Shown here: positions 39,753 to 51,604 of the stretch, piece after piece
How the letters are laid out: each line of letters opens with the position of its first letter
How positions within the stretch are numbered: position 1 is the first letter of the stretch
NCBI GenBank assembly: GCA_946800325.1
Contig: OX326957.1
Location: 29,499,054 to 29,563,053 of the forward strand
Source of the DNA: Luzula sylvatica
Taxonomy: Eukaryota > Streptophyta > Magnoliopsida > Poales > Juncaceae
Length of the DNA stretch: 64,000 bases
Direction of reading: 5' to 3'
Made by a program: the position numbers and the translations under genes
Notes under the pieces: generated by a model
The model's database searches: none
The model's input: the letters and a program-made list of their open reading frames with translations, nothing else
Told to the model about the DNA's origin: nothing

Positions 39753-39921
39753 GGGCGATACTACAGTCACTCACAAATCCACTCCCAAATTCACTCCCTA
39801 GGTCCATTGACATGTGGACCCCATGCCTATTTTTGCAAAAATTAATTTATGTGGGACTCACATATCATTGTCTTTGGAAGGGGATATGGGAGGGAGGGAG
39901 GGAGTGGCTGGAGCTTTATCC
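39753..39921. mobile_element. Small Mutator-type MITE
   Basis: A 169-bp element flanked by the perfect 9-bp duplication ATTAGTATT (39744-39752 and 39922-39930). The ends are partly inverted (CACTCACAAATCCACTCCC versus GGGAGGGAGTGGCTGG). The 9-bp duplication points to the Mutator superfamily. Confidence 0.7.
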
Positions 39922-39930
39922 ATTAGTATT

Positions 39931-40779
39931 ATAATTTCGGTGATATTTTTTTATTAATTTTAAAGGATAAAGTAGCATAGTCATGATGGTAGTTGTATGA
40001 TTAAATCGATGATCAGTACTAAGCAGTGTAATTAAGCAAGGTAGTCAATGTTGTTAGGTTATAATTAGTGGATGCTAATATGACACTTTATCAAGATGTT
40101 AACATTTTGTATCCATGATCATCTGCAATTTATCCAAATTGTAAAAATATTTGCAATTTGTGAATTAACCGATATCTACGGAAGTGTTTGATATCTTCTT
40201 TTTCAGACAAATAAATAATGCAAATTTTAATATTTCTGTATTATTTATTTTTTTAGTTTTTTTTCCATAATTCAGTTTTTCTTTAAGACAAGTAAAAATT
40301 CAATACATGATCACTACCCAACCTTTTTCAGATCACCTCCGTTCGAGCCGAAAAATGTTACGGTTTGGTTCAAATGACTTATCGTTAACAGTGTAAATGG
40401 AGCAGATAGGATCGAAATAATGGTTATATAGTACGTTTTTTTGTTATGAATGTGAATAGTGTCCGCTCGGATAGTATACGAACCACACATGAATTTTGAA
40501 TATTATTAGATATAGTTACGAATACAAATTGATTTCGGATATTGAAATGGTCATTACATTCTAATTATATTATTTACCAAAAATATTCAATGAAAAAAAT
40601 ACAAATCTCGTTACAAATATTAACTTTTATCAAACATGTTATTTTATAGAATTATAAATTATGAATATTACTAGGTTAGTTGTTGAAAGTAAGCAAATCT
40701 TTCGTCAAGAAAATTATGTATCAATGATAAAAACAATAATAAAAAACAAGAAATTCCACATATATGAATATGAATAATA
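39931..40779. other. AT-rich spacer, possible decayed transposon
   Basis: No gene recognised. It may be the 3' continuation of the minus-strand CACTA transposase remnant next to it. Confidence 0.35.
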
Positions 40780-41535
40780 TTAGTATTTGAATCTATAATC
40801 TATATCCGTACATGAAAATCTACATATTATTTTCATCGTTCCCTCACTCATCCCGAGAAAACACGCAATCAAACGTGGATGATTTTTATCGTATTGAAGG
40901 CATAATGCACTAATAATTTTCTTCGCTTCATAATACGATTCAGGTAAGGATGAGTTCAAATGTACTTCAATAAATAAACAAAGAATCATTTCAAAAGTGA
41001 CTTTGGTCATGCCACTCATGCACTTTATATGAAACAAGCACAAAAGAAAAGACAATTTTGAAAATGTTGTACATGAAAATATTTTTTTTCGGCATCTTCG
41101 AACAACTTCGTAAATTTATGTGTTATGGCACTCGATTGTACCGATTATTTTCCGATATTTTTCTCTCCGATAACATCGCCAATTTCGAACGATTGGTTGG
41201 GCATGTGTAAGCTTTCACCATTCGCGACACCCTCATCTAAGTTCACACAAATCTCCTCTTCCCTATGATGGCCTTCAACATCGCGCAATAACCCATTCAT
41301 GCCGTGTCTATATTGGACCGCTTGAGGTTGAACAACACTAGGGATAAGACGAGGAATTTCAGTTTCTCTCTCAGAACGGTAATAGAGATGTTTGGTTTTT
41401 CGTTATGGATATCTGACAATTCTCCGTGAGCAATTCAATTGGGTGTAACCACTTCTCATAAACCCATCACAAATCAAATGATCCTTGCATTCCTTATAGG
41501 GACGAAGAAAACGATTAACACATTTATAACACGGA
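40780..41535 (-). pseudogene. CACTA (En/Spm) TNP2-type transposase remnant
   Basis: Read on the minus strand, about 41500-41440 encodes a transposase-associated-domain piece (RPYKECKDHLICDGF, KCK-H zinc-like motif) and about 41055-40850 a TNP2 start (LFHIKCMSGMT, then LPESYYEAKKII and LCLQYDK). Stops and frame changes separate the parts, and the catalytic core is absent. The orientation agrees with the CACTA 5' end at 51604, which also reads leftwards. Confidence 0.6.
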
Positions 41536-41960
41536 CATACAGGCCCGGCTCTGGGCTATAGGCCAGAAGGCCTACGCCTAAAGCCCCCCAAAATAAAATA
41601 AAAAACCCCAACTTTTTCTCTATGTATAAATATGTATAATAATTATAACAAGCTCAATAATAAACAAATCCCAAACTCAATTTTTCTCTCACAAACTTAA
41701 TCGATTTTTCTCAATTAGACACACAACTTTCATCGTAATTGACAAAAAAAAGATATCATTTTATATATCAAGCCCCATCTTATAATTAGCCTAAGGCCCC
41801 CGAAAACACAGGACCGGGCCTGCGGACATAAGAATGTTAGCAATGGACAAATAATGCATTACATATAGGGACGAAGAAATCGATTTTAACACATTAGAAA
41901 ACTTGTAGCTAGCAATGGACAGATAATATAATGCATTCCATATAGGGACGAAGAAAATTG
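41490..41960. repeat. Three imperfect direct repeats
   Basis: A block containing ATAGGGACGAAGAAAA-CGATT and ACACATTT appears at about 41498, 41865 and 41943. The second and third copies also share GCAATGGACA-ATAATGCATT. They lie next to the transposase-associated domain piece, and the first copy is split from the others by the hAT MITE at 41540. Confidence 0.6.
41540..41822. mobile_element. hAT MITE (283 bp), CAGGCCCGG type
   Basis: The ends are CAGGCCCGGCTCTG and the complement of CAGGCCCGGTCCTG, flanked by the perfect 8-bp duplication CGGACATA at 41532-41539 and 41823-41830. Non-coding, AT-rich centre. Confidence 0.9.
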
Positions 41961-42481
41961 TTTAACACATTTAAAAACAGTAAATTACAATCGAAAAACA
42001 GGAAAATAAAAAAAAACAGTGAATTAAGTTCTGAAAAATCGAAAAAATAGGAAAAAATCAGAAATTACCATGAAATAAATTTCCCTAAATACGACTCAAT
42101 TAATAAAAAACTAGGTATAAGACTTGATTAGATATAACAATTTCACGTTTTTCCCAAAAAAAATAAAGATAAATTTCAAACCCTAGAAAAAAGAGGAAAA
42201 TATACTTGACCCCCAAACTCATCCCATGCTCCTTGATTATGATGTGGCAGAAAAGAATTATGTGAGTTGATTAGTCCCTCTAATTGACTCAATTAATTGT
42301 TAATTGGCACATCAATAAAATATATCAGTACATATTAATTAACGTGTCAATTTAATTAAACGATCAATTAAATTTCTAATCGAATCAATTAATAATATTA
42401 ATCAACCTACTTAATTTTCTCCTTTCACCTAATCAAGACTACTTTTTGCGTTTGAGAAACTCCATATATAACCCCAAAGAA
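41961..42481. other. AT-rich region, no gene seen
   Basis: Includes a TTAATTAAT-rich part (42270-42415) preceded by CCCCCAAACTCATCCCATGC (42210), like the dispersed AT-rich family. Possibly the 5' region of the CACTA transposase gene on the minus strand. Confidence 0.35.
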
Positions 42482-42622
<141 letters not shown>

Positions 42623-42788
42623 GGTTACTTGACGAGAGAGAAGCCGGCATCGCCATCGCTATCGCGAACCGCAGTTGTCTGTGCATGAGGAGAAGAACAG
42701 ATTCGCGGCTGTGAGAGATATTTGGCGGCTGTGAGAGAGAGAAAAAATGAGAGGAAAATATTTTGGGGTTTATTTTAGGTTTTAATAT

Positions 42789-43881
42789 TGAAGGAAATAC
42801 AGTTTTGGATCATCGCTAAAATGGTACGTAGGACAAACGAACGTACGCGTTCGTGGGCATACGAAACAGATTAGTAAACCTGGTATAACTTTCAGTAAGA
42901 AACTCCGATTTGAATGGTTCAAATTGGGTTAGTTAGATAATGAGATTATCTAGAACTTTCATGTTGTAATATATTTCATTTGAGCGAAGCATCAGTATCG
43001 TTCTAATGAAATACCGAAAGGGTGCGACAGTTTGACATACAGTCAGTAAAACGGCCGTAACTTTCGGGTCCGAACCCCAATTGGGCTGGGCCAAATTGGG
43101 TTGGAAAGATAATTAGATTATCTACAACTTTCGTAAATGTTCAAAGTCGGTTGGAACGATTTAATATTTTCGTTCTGACAGATTACTGAAAGGGTGTATG
43201 CAGTTTTCTGTTTGAAAAGGTGTATAGAAGATATACATACCTTTTGGCCCATCCTTATCCTATGGAGTATATATATGATGTTTCTCTCTCTCTGATTAGT
43301 CCAACCAGTTGAATAATTAGATTAGTTCAACCAGAAAATTAATGGAGTTAATTTAGAATTAATCCAGAAATTAAGAGATTCTAATCACTTGATGAAAGAG
43401 TGCGAAGAGATTGAGAGAGAAGGAGAAAAGAATTTTCTCCGTCTAGAGAATCGAAACGCAATCATGCAAGTTCGCCGGTGCATCGTCTAGGCAGGTGCAT
43501 CCGCGACCGAGGTGCTACGACTCACGGTGGATACGGGTAGAGGAGCGACACATGTGGCTCTTCGTTGTGATCAAACCGGAGAAGTAATCGAGTAACGGGC
43601 TGTGGAATCATGCGGGCATGGAACGCACGAAGACAACCCGAGGCGTGTCGAAACGGTGGGAGACGTGCGGTATGGGACGTACGGGCTAGTCACCAACGTG
43701 ACACCGAAGGAAATAGAAGGCGGCGATCAACCCTTCGTGTGCCATCAATTTGGCACTGGTATGAATCTGTCATTCTATTCGCATCGTACCCTCGAAGTCG
43801 TGGCGTGATCTCGGGAATCGGGGAATCGGACCGGGCCTTCATTCCGCTGCGCGGGCCCGGGGTCGAGGATATTCCCCAACA
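42789..43881 (+). repeat. 5' LTR (1093 bp)
   Basis: Starts TGAAGGAAATACAG and ends TTCCCCAACA. It contains two U3 modules with the palindrome AGATAAT-NNN-ATTATCT (about 42936 and 43109), a TATA box (TATATATA, 43268-43275) and a CT-rich tract after it. The motif GGTGGATACGGGTAGAGG is at 43526-43543, and the GC hairpin CCGCTGCGCGG lies near the end. The 108-codon reading frame in U5 is not a gene. Confidence 0.95.
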
Positions 43882-43882
43882 G

Positions 43883-43894
43883 TGGTATCAGAGC
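43883..43894 (+). promoter_or_regulatory. Primer binding site (tRNA-Met)
   Basis: TGGTATCAGAGC, one base after the 5' LTR. Complement of the 3' end of initiator tRNA-Met. It is intact despite the decayed coding region. Confidence 0.92.
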
Positions 43895-45629
43895 GATCGC
43901 CATCGATTCGAGGGTCGAATCATAGTCGTATATTAGATATACGCACGGGTTATCAAAGTTCGTACCCGTTTGCATGATGTTACATATAGAGAAAGTCAAA
44001 TTCCGTTAAAATCACAAGTGGAATTCGCTAGAGATCGATCAAAAGTTGATTGAGAGTATCTAGGAATGATCGTGAAAAAGTTTCATGATTTATCGTTTTG
44101 GAAACGAGCGAAAACGGACGAAACGGCAAAATCTGCAGAAAGTTAGAATACGAAACAGTGAATAAAACTAAGATAATTTTCAGTGGAAAACTCCAAATTG
44201 ATTGGATCAAATTGGCGTAGTTAGATAATGAGATTATCTATGACTTTGATACATAAAGTTTTTCCATTTGAACGAATTATCAGTGTCGTTTTTATGGAAT
44301 ACTGAAAGAGTGCGACTGTTTGACATACAGAGACTAAAACGTCCGTATATGTCGCATCGAAACTCCAATTGAGTCCAATCCAATTGGGTTAATTAGATAA
44401 TAAGATTATCTAGAACTTTCGTTCATGTTCAAAGTCGGTTGGAACAATTTAATATTTTTGTTTCAACAGAATACTGAAAAGGTGTCTGTAGTTTTCTGGT
44501 TGAAAAGATGTATATTGGATATACTTACCTTTTCGTTTGTTCGTATTTTACTAAAACTGGTATAACTTTCAGTAGAAAATTCCGATTTGAATGGTTCAAA
44601 TTGTTTTAGTTAGATAATTAGATTATCTAGAACTTTCATGTTGTAATATATTTTATTTGAGCGAAGTATTAGTGTCGTTCTAATAAAATAACGAAAGGGT
44701 GCAGAAAAACAGGTTTTCTGCCGCCCCGGGGGCAGTTTTTGGCGCCCCGGACGCGTCCCGGGCGAGGTTTTCTCGCGCCCCACGGACCCTGCGTTACAAC
44801 GGATGGGGCAGTCCGTTATAACGGACCCTTCTCTGGATGCTGTTTTTGTTTTCGCGATAACTTTGGCTACGAAGCTCGGAATTTTGAGTTCTTTATATCG
44901 ATTTGATCGGCATCAATCATACTAGCATATAATTAGATAATTATTTAGAATAATTAGACTCCCAAATAAAATCATATGCATTTACAAATCTTGTGATAGT
45001 GATATAATATGATTATGTCACGACTTTAGAAACATGCAATGGCATGATCCCTCATAATATTTAAGTCATGGAAATGCCTTCCATATTCACAACCACTATG
45101 ATCGGTACTACGTCTCACATGGGTTAAGGCCAAAGCCGACATGGGTTATTGTAGTCATCGACGGGGTGGCAAGCGTTAAATAGGGACTGATAAGGGTTAA
45201 GGCCAAAGCCGACTTATTAGTAGTTTATTTGAACGATACGATGAGTATGGTTGTGACTTAACCGTTCAAGCCAGTAAGGGTTGAGGCCAAAGCCGACTTG
45301 ATTGGAAGTTCGGGGCATAGATAGGATGCACACACGGAACTGGGATTGTATAGGATACGATCCATCACCGAAATCCTATAAAGGTTCGAGAGTCGCATTG
45401 GATGCGATTGGCTATAATCCTACCTAAATAGCGAGATCCCACTCGTCTGCCAAAGCAACTTATGGGAGGATCGTAAAATATGGGTCTTGAGTGTTATGGA
45501 CTTGGAGTCCCGTATCGGTATGAGGGTTATCGATTCGATAAAAATAACACATTCATATATTCATCATATAAGCATATAGATTAAGTACGCACGGTTAGGA
45601 GTTAATCTTCATCATCCGTTTAGAATTAT
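43895..45629 (+). other. Long untranslated leader with U3-like modules, GC hairpins and direct repeats
   Basis: About 1.7 kb without coding sequence. Three more copies of the U3 module (AGATAAT palindrome at about 44222, 44395 and 44612) are followed by a GC-rich block (44715-44850) with GCCCCGGGGGC, CGGACGCGTCC and the perfect palindrome TCCGTTATAACGGA. Then come three direct repeats of GGGTTAAGGCCAAAGCCGAC at 45121, 45194 and 45278 (the third GGGTTGAGG...). Such structure would suit RNA dimerisation or packaging, but that is inference. Confidence 0.65.
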
Positions 45630-48600
45630 GTTTTCAAGCAACACCAAATATATCGATGAGATCGATATGATAGATGGCTTTTGGGCCGGAATTACCGTTA
45701 TTAACCTTGATAGTCAAAGAATAGTTCTTAGACTTAAAGGAACGTGTTGGACACGGAAATGGTAGATTCGGGGCTCAATGCTATGGCTTTAGAGAAAGCC
45801 GGGTTCGATAAACTTTAAGAAGGAATCGAACGATATTACGTGCCTTGTGGTGGCATGTATAGACGCAAATTTCTCAAAATTGTTTTGAGAATTAGGGTGT
45901 ATATGAAAGTAAAACACAACGCTCATGAAATAGTTTCAAGAGCTAGAGCGCGTTGAATGGTTCGATGCGGCTCAAAGAGTAGGTTAATTTTACGACGCCT
46001 TATGGGTCTTTGATTAACACTCGTGTGTTGATGGTACGAGATTTTATCTTCGTAACCGAATATCATATGCATTCGATAGATAAGTCGATCCCGAAATTGC
46101 ATATGATGCGATTTAAATTTGAATTGGAGATGCTCAGAGTATCCGAGGAATCCAATGCATAAAGATGCGTGGATGTCCTTGTAATTCAAAAGCGGGATCG
46201 AAAGAAATATATGTCTAAGGGTATTTTGGGAAAATGTTTTCCAAACAGAAAGTTCGGACAAGGAGTTGTCCAAACTAATGACTCAAAAATGGTGAAATCC
46301 GAGGAGGATTAAACCTAGTAGTTGATTGCTTCTTTTGGCATTGCCGTCTTGGCCATATAAACGAGATCCGCGTATCTAGATTCCATATGATGGATTGCTA
46401 GAATCATTCGAATTAAATTCGATTGATTAATGCGATACTTATTTATTAGGCAAGACGACAAATGGCATCATTCTCCAATGGTTGGAGAAAGATCCAACGA
46501 ATTATTGGAACTTACATTCACATGTAGATGGTCCGATAAGTTCCGAGGCAAGAGGAGGCTATCAGTATTTTGTTCTGTTTATGGACGGTTAAATTAGATA
46601 TGGAAATATCTATTTAATGCGTGCCGAAACGGAGACTTTTGAAAGGTTCAAAGAGTTTCAAAAACGAAATACAAAATCAACTAAGCAAGAAAATCAAAAC
46701 TTTTCGATAGGATCGAGAAGGCGAGTATTTGAGCTAAACCTTTCGATAGGATCGAAGAGGCGATATTTGAGTTATGAATATTGATGATCATTTATGATTG
46801 TGGAATCGTTTCACGATTGCCTTATTCGGAACATTGAAATGTGTCCGAAAAGAGGAAATGAACGCATGTTGGACATGGTTCGATAAATGATAAGTCAATA
46901 GGATCTCCCAAAAATATTTTGGGGATACGCCCTTGAGACAGCGGCACTAATGAATGGTTGCATTAAGATATGGACCATAAACCTTCTAATCGGTACAAAA
47001 GACGCCATATGAGATATGGATCGGAATGGTTCCGAAGTTGTCACTTGTACAGATTTGAGGATGTGAGTATATTTCGAAATTTGTTTCGGTTAAACTCAAT
47101 CCCAAATCTGGAAATTGTTCGTGTATCCTTAAGGTAACTAAAGGGTATTAGTTCTAACGTCCCGACGAAAAGTAGATTTTCGTGGCTCGAAGAGATGCCT
47201 TCTTGGAGGAGGACTAGATGCGCACAAGTTTGGAACTTGGTGTCATTAATCTCTATGCGGGCTAGTGGGAGTAGAATAAATCTCGAAAGAGTTCGTGATT
47301 TGAAAATGAACATTGTACCGATGAAAGTTGACATGGCTTCATCAAGAGTTGATGAACGCAAGTCGAACACACAAATGAATTTTTCATAGATCAAGTAGGC
47401 TATATCATAAGCCGGTAAATACGGATTTATCGAGGCTAATGATGATAGATCGAAATCATATGATGATTCGATATCCTACAAGGATGCTATGAAAAGTTGA
47501 TTCCACATGACATGGTGTCATGAAATCTGAGATTCGATCCATGTTAATTATCAAGTTCAGAACTTGATTTCATTACTTTCTGGGTTAGACCCGTGAAATG
47601 TGAGTGGGCTTTTCAAGATGACGAACCGACATGGATAGGAATACGCATATATGTAAAGCGAGGCTTTTTGCGAAGAGTTTCATGCAATTCATAGTCGGAC
47701 TATGAAGAAACGTTTTCGCATGTTGCCATGCTTTCACATTCTCGAAATTCTGCTTGCCATGGTCGCATATTACGACTATGTGATGTGGCAAAATGGATGT
47801 CAAAACCGAATTTCTTGACAGAAATTTTATGAAAGGATGTGTACTTGACACAACCTTACGGTTTTGTCGATTCATAAAGAATCGGGGATAAGATATGCAC
47901 GCTTTAACGATCCATATGATGGATTAGAGAAAGCTTCTCGGAATTGGAATATTCGTTTTGACAAAATTATAAACTGTTATAAAATTGTCGAAACGAATGT
48001 AAACTTTGTGTACACATGAAGGTTAGTGGGAGCTGCGTTATATTTCTTGTAACGACAAAGGATTTAGACGAGACCGCTTATGAATTAAGCGTGAAGATCT
48101 ATAGGATAGATCTAAGAAGTTCCTCGTTCTATGTTATAGCACATATATCGACATATTGTTGAAAATGGTTTTCAACATGTAAACTCCTTGGAGGAGACAA
48201 ATCGAAATGTCGAATGGCAGAAATTTTCAACGGCTCGATGTGAGACATCAAGCAGCGCGAAAAGTAATAATATGATGCCTTACATTTGATGTTAGGATCT
48301 ATTATATCTGTCATAATATGTATGTGGCTATCTGTCATACAAATAAAGCGTCTAGTTCACCGTCAATAAAATTCATGGGAATCACATGAGTTTGAATGTA
48401 ATTCGATTACATGAGACTAACTCTTGTGATTGTATAATGGTTATACAAATATATACATAATGGTTATGTATATTTAAAATCCATCGGGATTTGTATTGAT
48501 AGAGGTGAAGTTTATCCTTGAATACTTTGCGAAAGAATTCAGGATTTATTATCTATAATGGTGTGGAGGACGTGTTGGTTATAAAGAGTTATAACAAACA

Positions 48601-49070
48601 ACAGTTTCCAAAGATGAAGCACGTCCAAATATGTAGCACGACTTTCGATCACAAAGTGTGTACATGTTTTGCTTAAATGAAAACACGGTTATGTGGAAAG
48701 GTTCCACAAGACCAATAGTTTATGATTCTATTAATCGCAAAAGGAAGTGGTATGGATCAAGGATACATGACCAAACTCTAGTAGTCACGAGTTATCGGAT
48801 TTATGGTTGTTTATTGCGTGAGACGCAATAGTACAAGCCAAAAATGCCGATGTCACAACCACTTCTAGCCAATACTCAGAAAATTTCATTTGATCCATGA
48901 AATTTTATGAAAAGATGTGATCGTAGGTATTGGAAATGTTCCAATCCTGATGATGATTAACACTAGCGGGAACGTGCGGACCCGTTTACAAAACCGCTCT
49001 CTCTAGTCGCGCGTGACTGTCATGCGATGACTATGTGTATGGAGATACCTAGAGGAGGAAGAAGAGAGTA
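45630..49070 (+). pseudogene. Decayed copia gag-pol remnant
   Basis: Aligns by eye with the gag-pol at 11089-15077 in the same order: gag start (about 45630), gag body (45700-46200), integrase (about 46460-47000; pieces of the ERRN/SFWGYA region near 46850-46940), RT (about 47590-48060) and RNase H/C-terminus (about 48590-49060, including GCGGACCCGTTTACAAAACC). Stops and frameshifts are dense in all parts, and the YVDD segment is missing near 48050, so no protein can be made. Confidence 0.75.
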
Positions 49071-50241
49071 GAGTGTAGTTATCTAATACGATAGTCCTCG
49101 CAGGTTATGGGTATGGAGATACCCATAGGTAAACGTTGTATCACCCAAATACTTAGTCCATATGAATGCATTCCTTTTAAAAATTTTTGTTTACTTAAAT
49201 TAAATATGCATTCACCTTATATGAAAACAGTGTGCGGGTTGTGTAATATGATTGTTACATGAACCTTGATTTGAACTTGTGTGGACGTCGACATGGTTGA
49301 GGACCATGTGCAGCGAAACCGTCACACTTAAAGTGTCATTTCTAAACATCCCTAGTCGCGGATCAGCTTGCTTAAGAGAGAAGCATTCCTATTATTGGAT
49401 AGACTGAACGCGTACACTAGTACGTTTGCCGAGGAGATGATTATGTTTTGCTAATCATGGGACAAGGTGCTTGTCGAATCGGGAACGTAGATATATGTTA
49501 GGTTACATGTATTGGATATGACCAAAGCCGCGAGTCCATGACATGGTTTAGTCATTATGATGGACTTGTGACGGATGGGGTTTTAGATTCTTCATACTTG
49601 AGGGGATCATTGATTGCGTTACGTGCGTAACACAATGCTTTGATATGATCTTACGCTCACCGTAACAGGGAGTTAAAAGGGTCATCATTGGGTATTGTCC
49701 GAAACACGGAATTCAATGTGAGTCTCCAAGATAGGAATTGTTTATTCCGAAAGGAAGAGATATCTCTTAGGCGCCGCTCGATGAGTCGATTAACGAAATC
49801 TCTGGCCAGAGTCAATGATATTAATGGTTAATATCGATTGAAATTTGTTAAATCAACTCGGAATCGGGGAATAAGTATAGTTAATCAAATTATAAAGATG
49901 ACTATTACCATGCTTTTTGATTAACGGATATCGCAAACAAGAGAACTAGTAACCGCTATTCGAGATAGGCACAATGATCACAATCATTTTTCATTTTAAC
50001 ATGGGTAGCCATGATGGAGTGACTAGATCCCGCTCATGGGCTTATAGTGCCATGGAAACAGCCTACTGCCATCGTTAAACGAACCTACACGGTCACACAA
50101 CGAGTCGTACTATGTCGGGCTTGATTGCAAGTTTTTGCACATTGGATGTGCATGGCTTTAGCGTATTTGATACGCGGGCCAGATTCTCTGATATAGTGTA
50201 TATGTGATATACATGAGTACCTTTTAGGTAAATCTGAAACT

Positions 50242-50252
50242 GAGTGGGAGAC
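50242..50252 (+). promoter_or_regulatory. Polypurine tract
   Basis: GAGTGGGAGAC directly before the 3' LTR; primer for plus-strand synthesis. Identical to 16871-16881. Confidence 0.85.
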
Positions 50253-51345
50253 TGAAGGAAATACAGTTTTGGATCATCGCTAAAATGGTACGTAGGACAA
50301 ACGAACGTACGCGTTCGTGGGCATACGAAACAGATTAGTAAACCTGGTATAACTTTCAGTACGAAACTCCGATTTGAATGGTTCAAATTGGGTTAGTTAG
50401 ATAATGAGATTATCTAGAACTTTCATGTTGTAATATATTTCATTTGAGCGAAGTATCAGTATCGTTCTAATGAAATACCGAAAGGGTGCGACAGTTTGAC
50501 ATACAGTCAGTAAAACGGCCGTAACTTTCGGGTCCGAACTCCAATTGGGCTGGGCCAAATTGGGTTGGAAAGATAATTAGATTATCTACAACTTTCGTAA
50601 ATGTTCAAAGTCGGTTGGAACGATTTAATATTTTCGTTCTGACAGATTACTGAAAGGGTGTATGCAGTTTTCTGTTTGAAAAGGTGTATAGAAGATATAC
50701 ATACCTTTTGGCCCATCCTTATCCTATGGAGTATATATATGATGTTTCTCTCTCTCTGATTAGTCCAACCAGTTGAATAATTAGATTAGTTCAACCAGAA
50801 AATTAATGGAGTTAATTTAGAATTAATCCAGAAATTAAGAGATTCTAATCACTTGATGAAAGAGTGCGAAGAGATTGAGAGAGAAGGAGAAAAGAATTTT
50901 CTCCGTCTAGAGAATCGAAACGCAATCATGCAAGTTCGCCGGTGCATCGTCTAGGCAGGTGCATCCGCGACCGAGGTGCTACGACTCACGGTGGATACGG
51001 GTAGAGGAGCGACACATGTGGCTCTTCGTTGTGATCAAACCGGAGAAGTAATCGAGTAACGGGCTGTGGAATCATGCGGGCATGGAACGCACGAAGACAA
51101 CCCGAGACGTGTCGAAACGGTGGGAGACGTGCGGTATGGGACGTACGGGCTAGTCACCAACGTGACACCGAAGGAAATAGAAGGCGGCGATCAACCCTTC
51201 GTGTGCCATCAATTTGGCACTGGTATGAATCTGTCCTTCTATTCGCATCGTACCCTCGAAGTCGTGGCGTGATCTCGGGAATCGGGGAATCGGACCGGGC
51301 CTTCATTCCGCTGCGCGGGCCCGGGGTCGAGGATATTCCCCAACA
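50253..51345 (+). repeat. 3' LTR (1093 bp)
   Basis: Same length as the 5' LTR. Five single-base differences were found (A/C at 42898, C/T at 42990, C/T at 43076, G/A at 43643 and A/C at 43772 in 5' LTR coordinates, approximate to one base), about 0.46%. It is followed by the target duplication AATAT (51346-51350). Confidence 0.95.
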
Positions 51346-51350
51346 AATAT

Positions 51351-51604
51351 TGCACTGGTTTGGAATCAGTTTGAGGTTATTTTTGCTTGAACCGATTTAA
51401 GAAACAACCGGTCTAATAATAAAATTGTCGATTTAAATATAAAGAATAGGACTGAAAATCTTAAACCACCAAACCGGTATAAAATAAAATAAATGTTACA
51501 CCGGTTTTTGCAAACCGATTATAGAAGAGTGTGACCTTTTATCTCTAACAAGTTATATGTCCGGTCTAAAAAAATCATTGTTAAGAGAGAATTTTGTAGT
51601 AGTG
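51351..51604 (-). mobile_element. CACTA transposon 5' end (ACCGGT subterminal repeats)
   Basis: On the minus strand it starts CACTACTACAAAATTC (51604) and holds repeated ACCGGT-type motifs (about 51540, 51504, 51470, 51403, 51381). The retrotransposon at 42789-51345 is inserted next to it. Beyond that insertion a TNP2 transposase remnant in the same orientation (41535-40780) probably belongs to the same element. Confidence 0.6.

Larger units (their letters stand above)
42789..51345 (+). mobile_element. Complete but coding-dead LTR retrotransposon (copia lineage)
   Basis: An 8557-bp element with 1093-bp LTRs of equal length (42789-43881 and 50253-51345), TG...CA ends, primer site TGGTATCAGAGC (43883-43894), polypurine tract GAGTGGGAGAC (50242-50252) and the 5-bp target duplication AATAT (42784-42788 and 51346-51350). 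By direct comparison the LTRs differ at only five positions and have no indel, so insertion was recent. The ~3.4-kb gag-pol part is full of stops and frameshifts, and no frame is longer than about 120 codons. It is best read as a non-autonomous element moved by proteins from a relative such as the one at 11089. It lies in an older CACTA element. Confidence 0.92.

Noticed and set aside
43602..43936. 68- and 108-codon frames, identical again at 51066-51400
   Set aside because: Both sit in the U5 region of the two LTRs; they are present twice only because the LTRs are.
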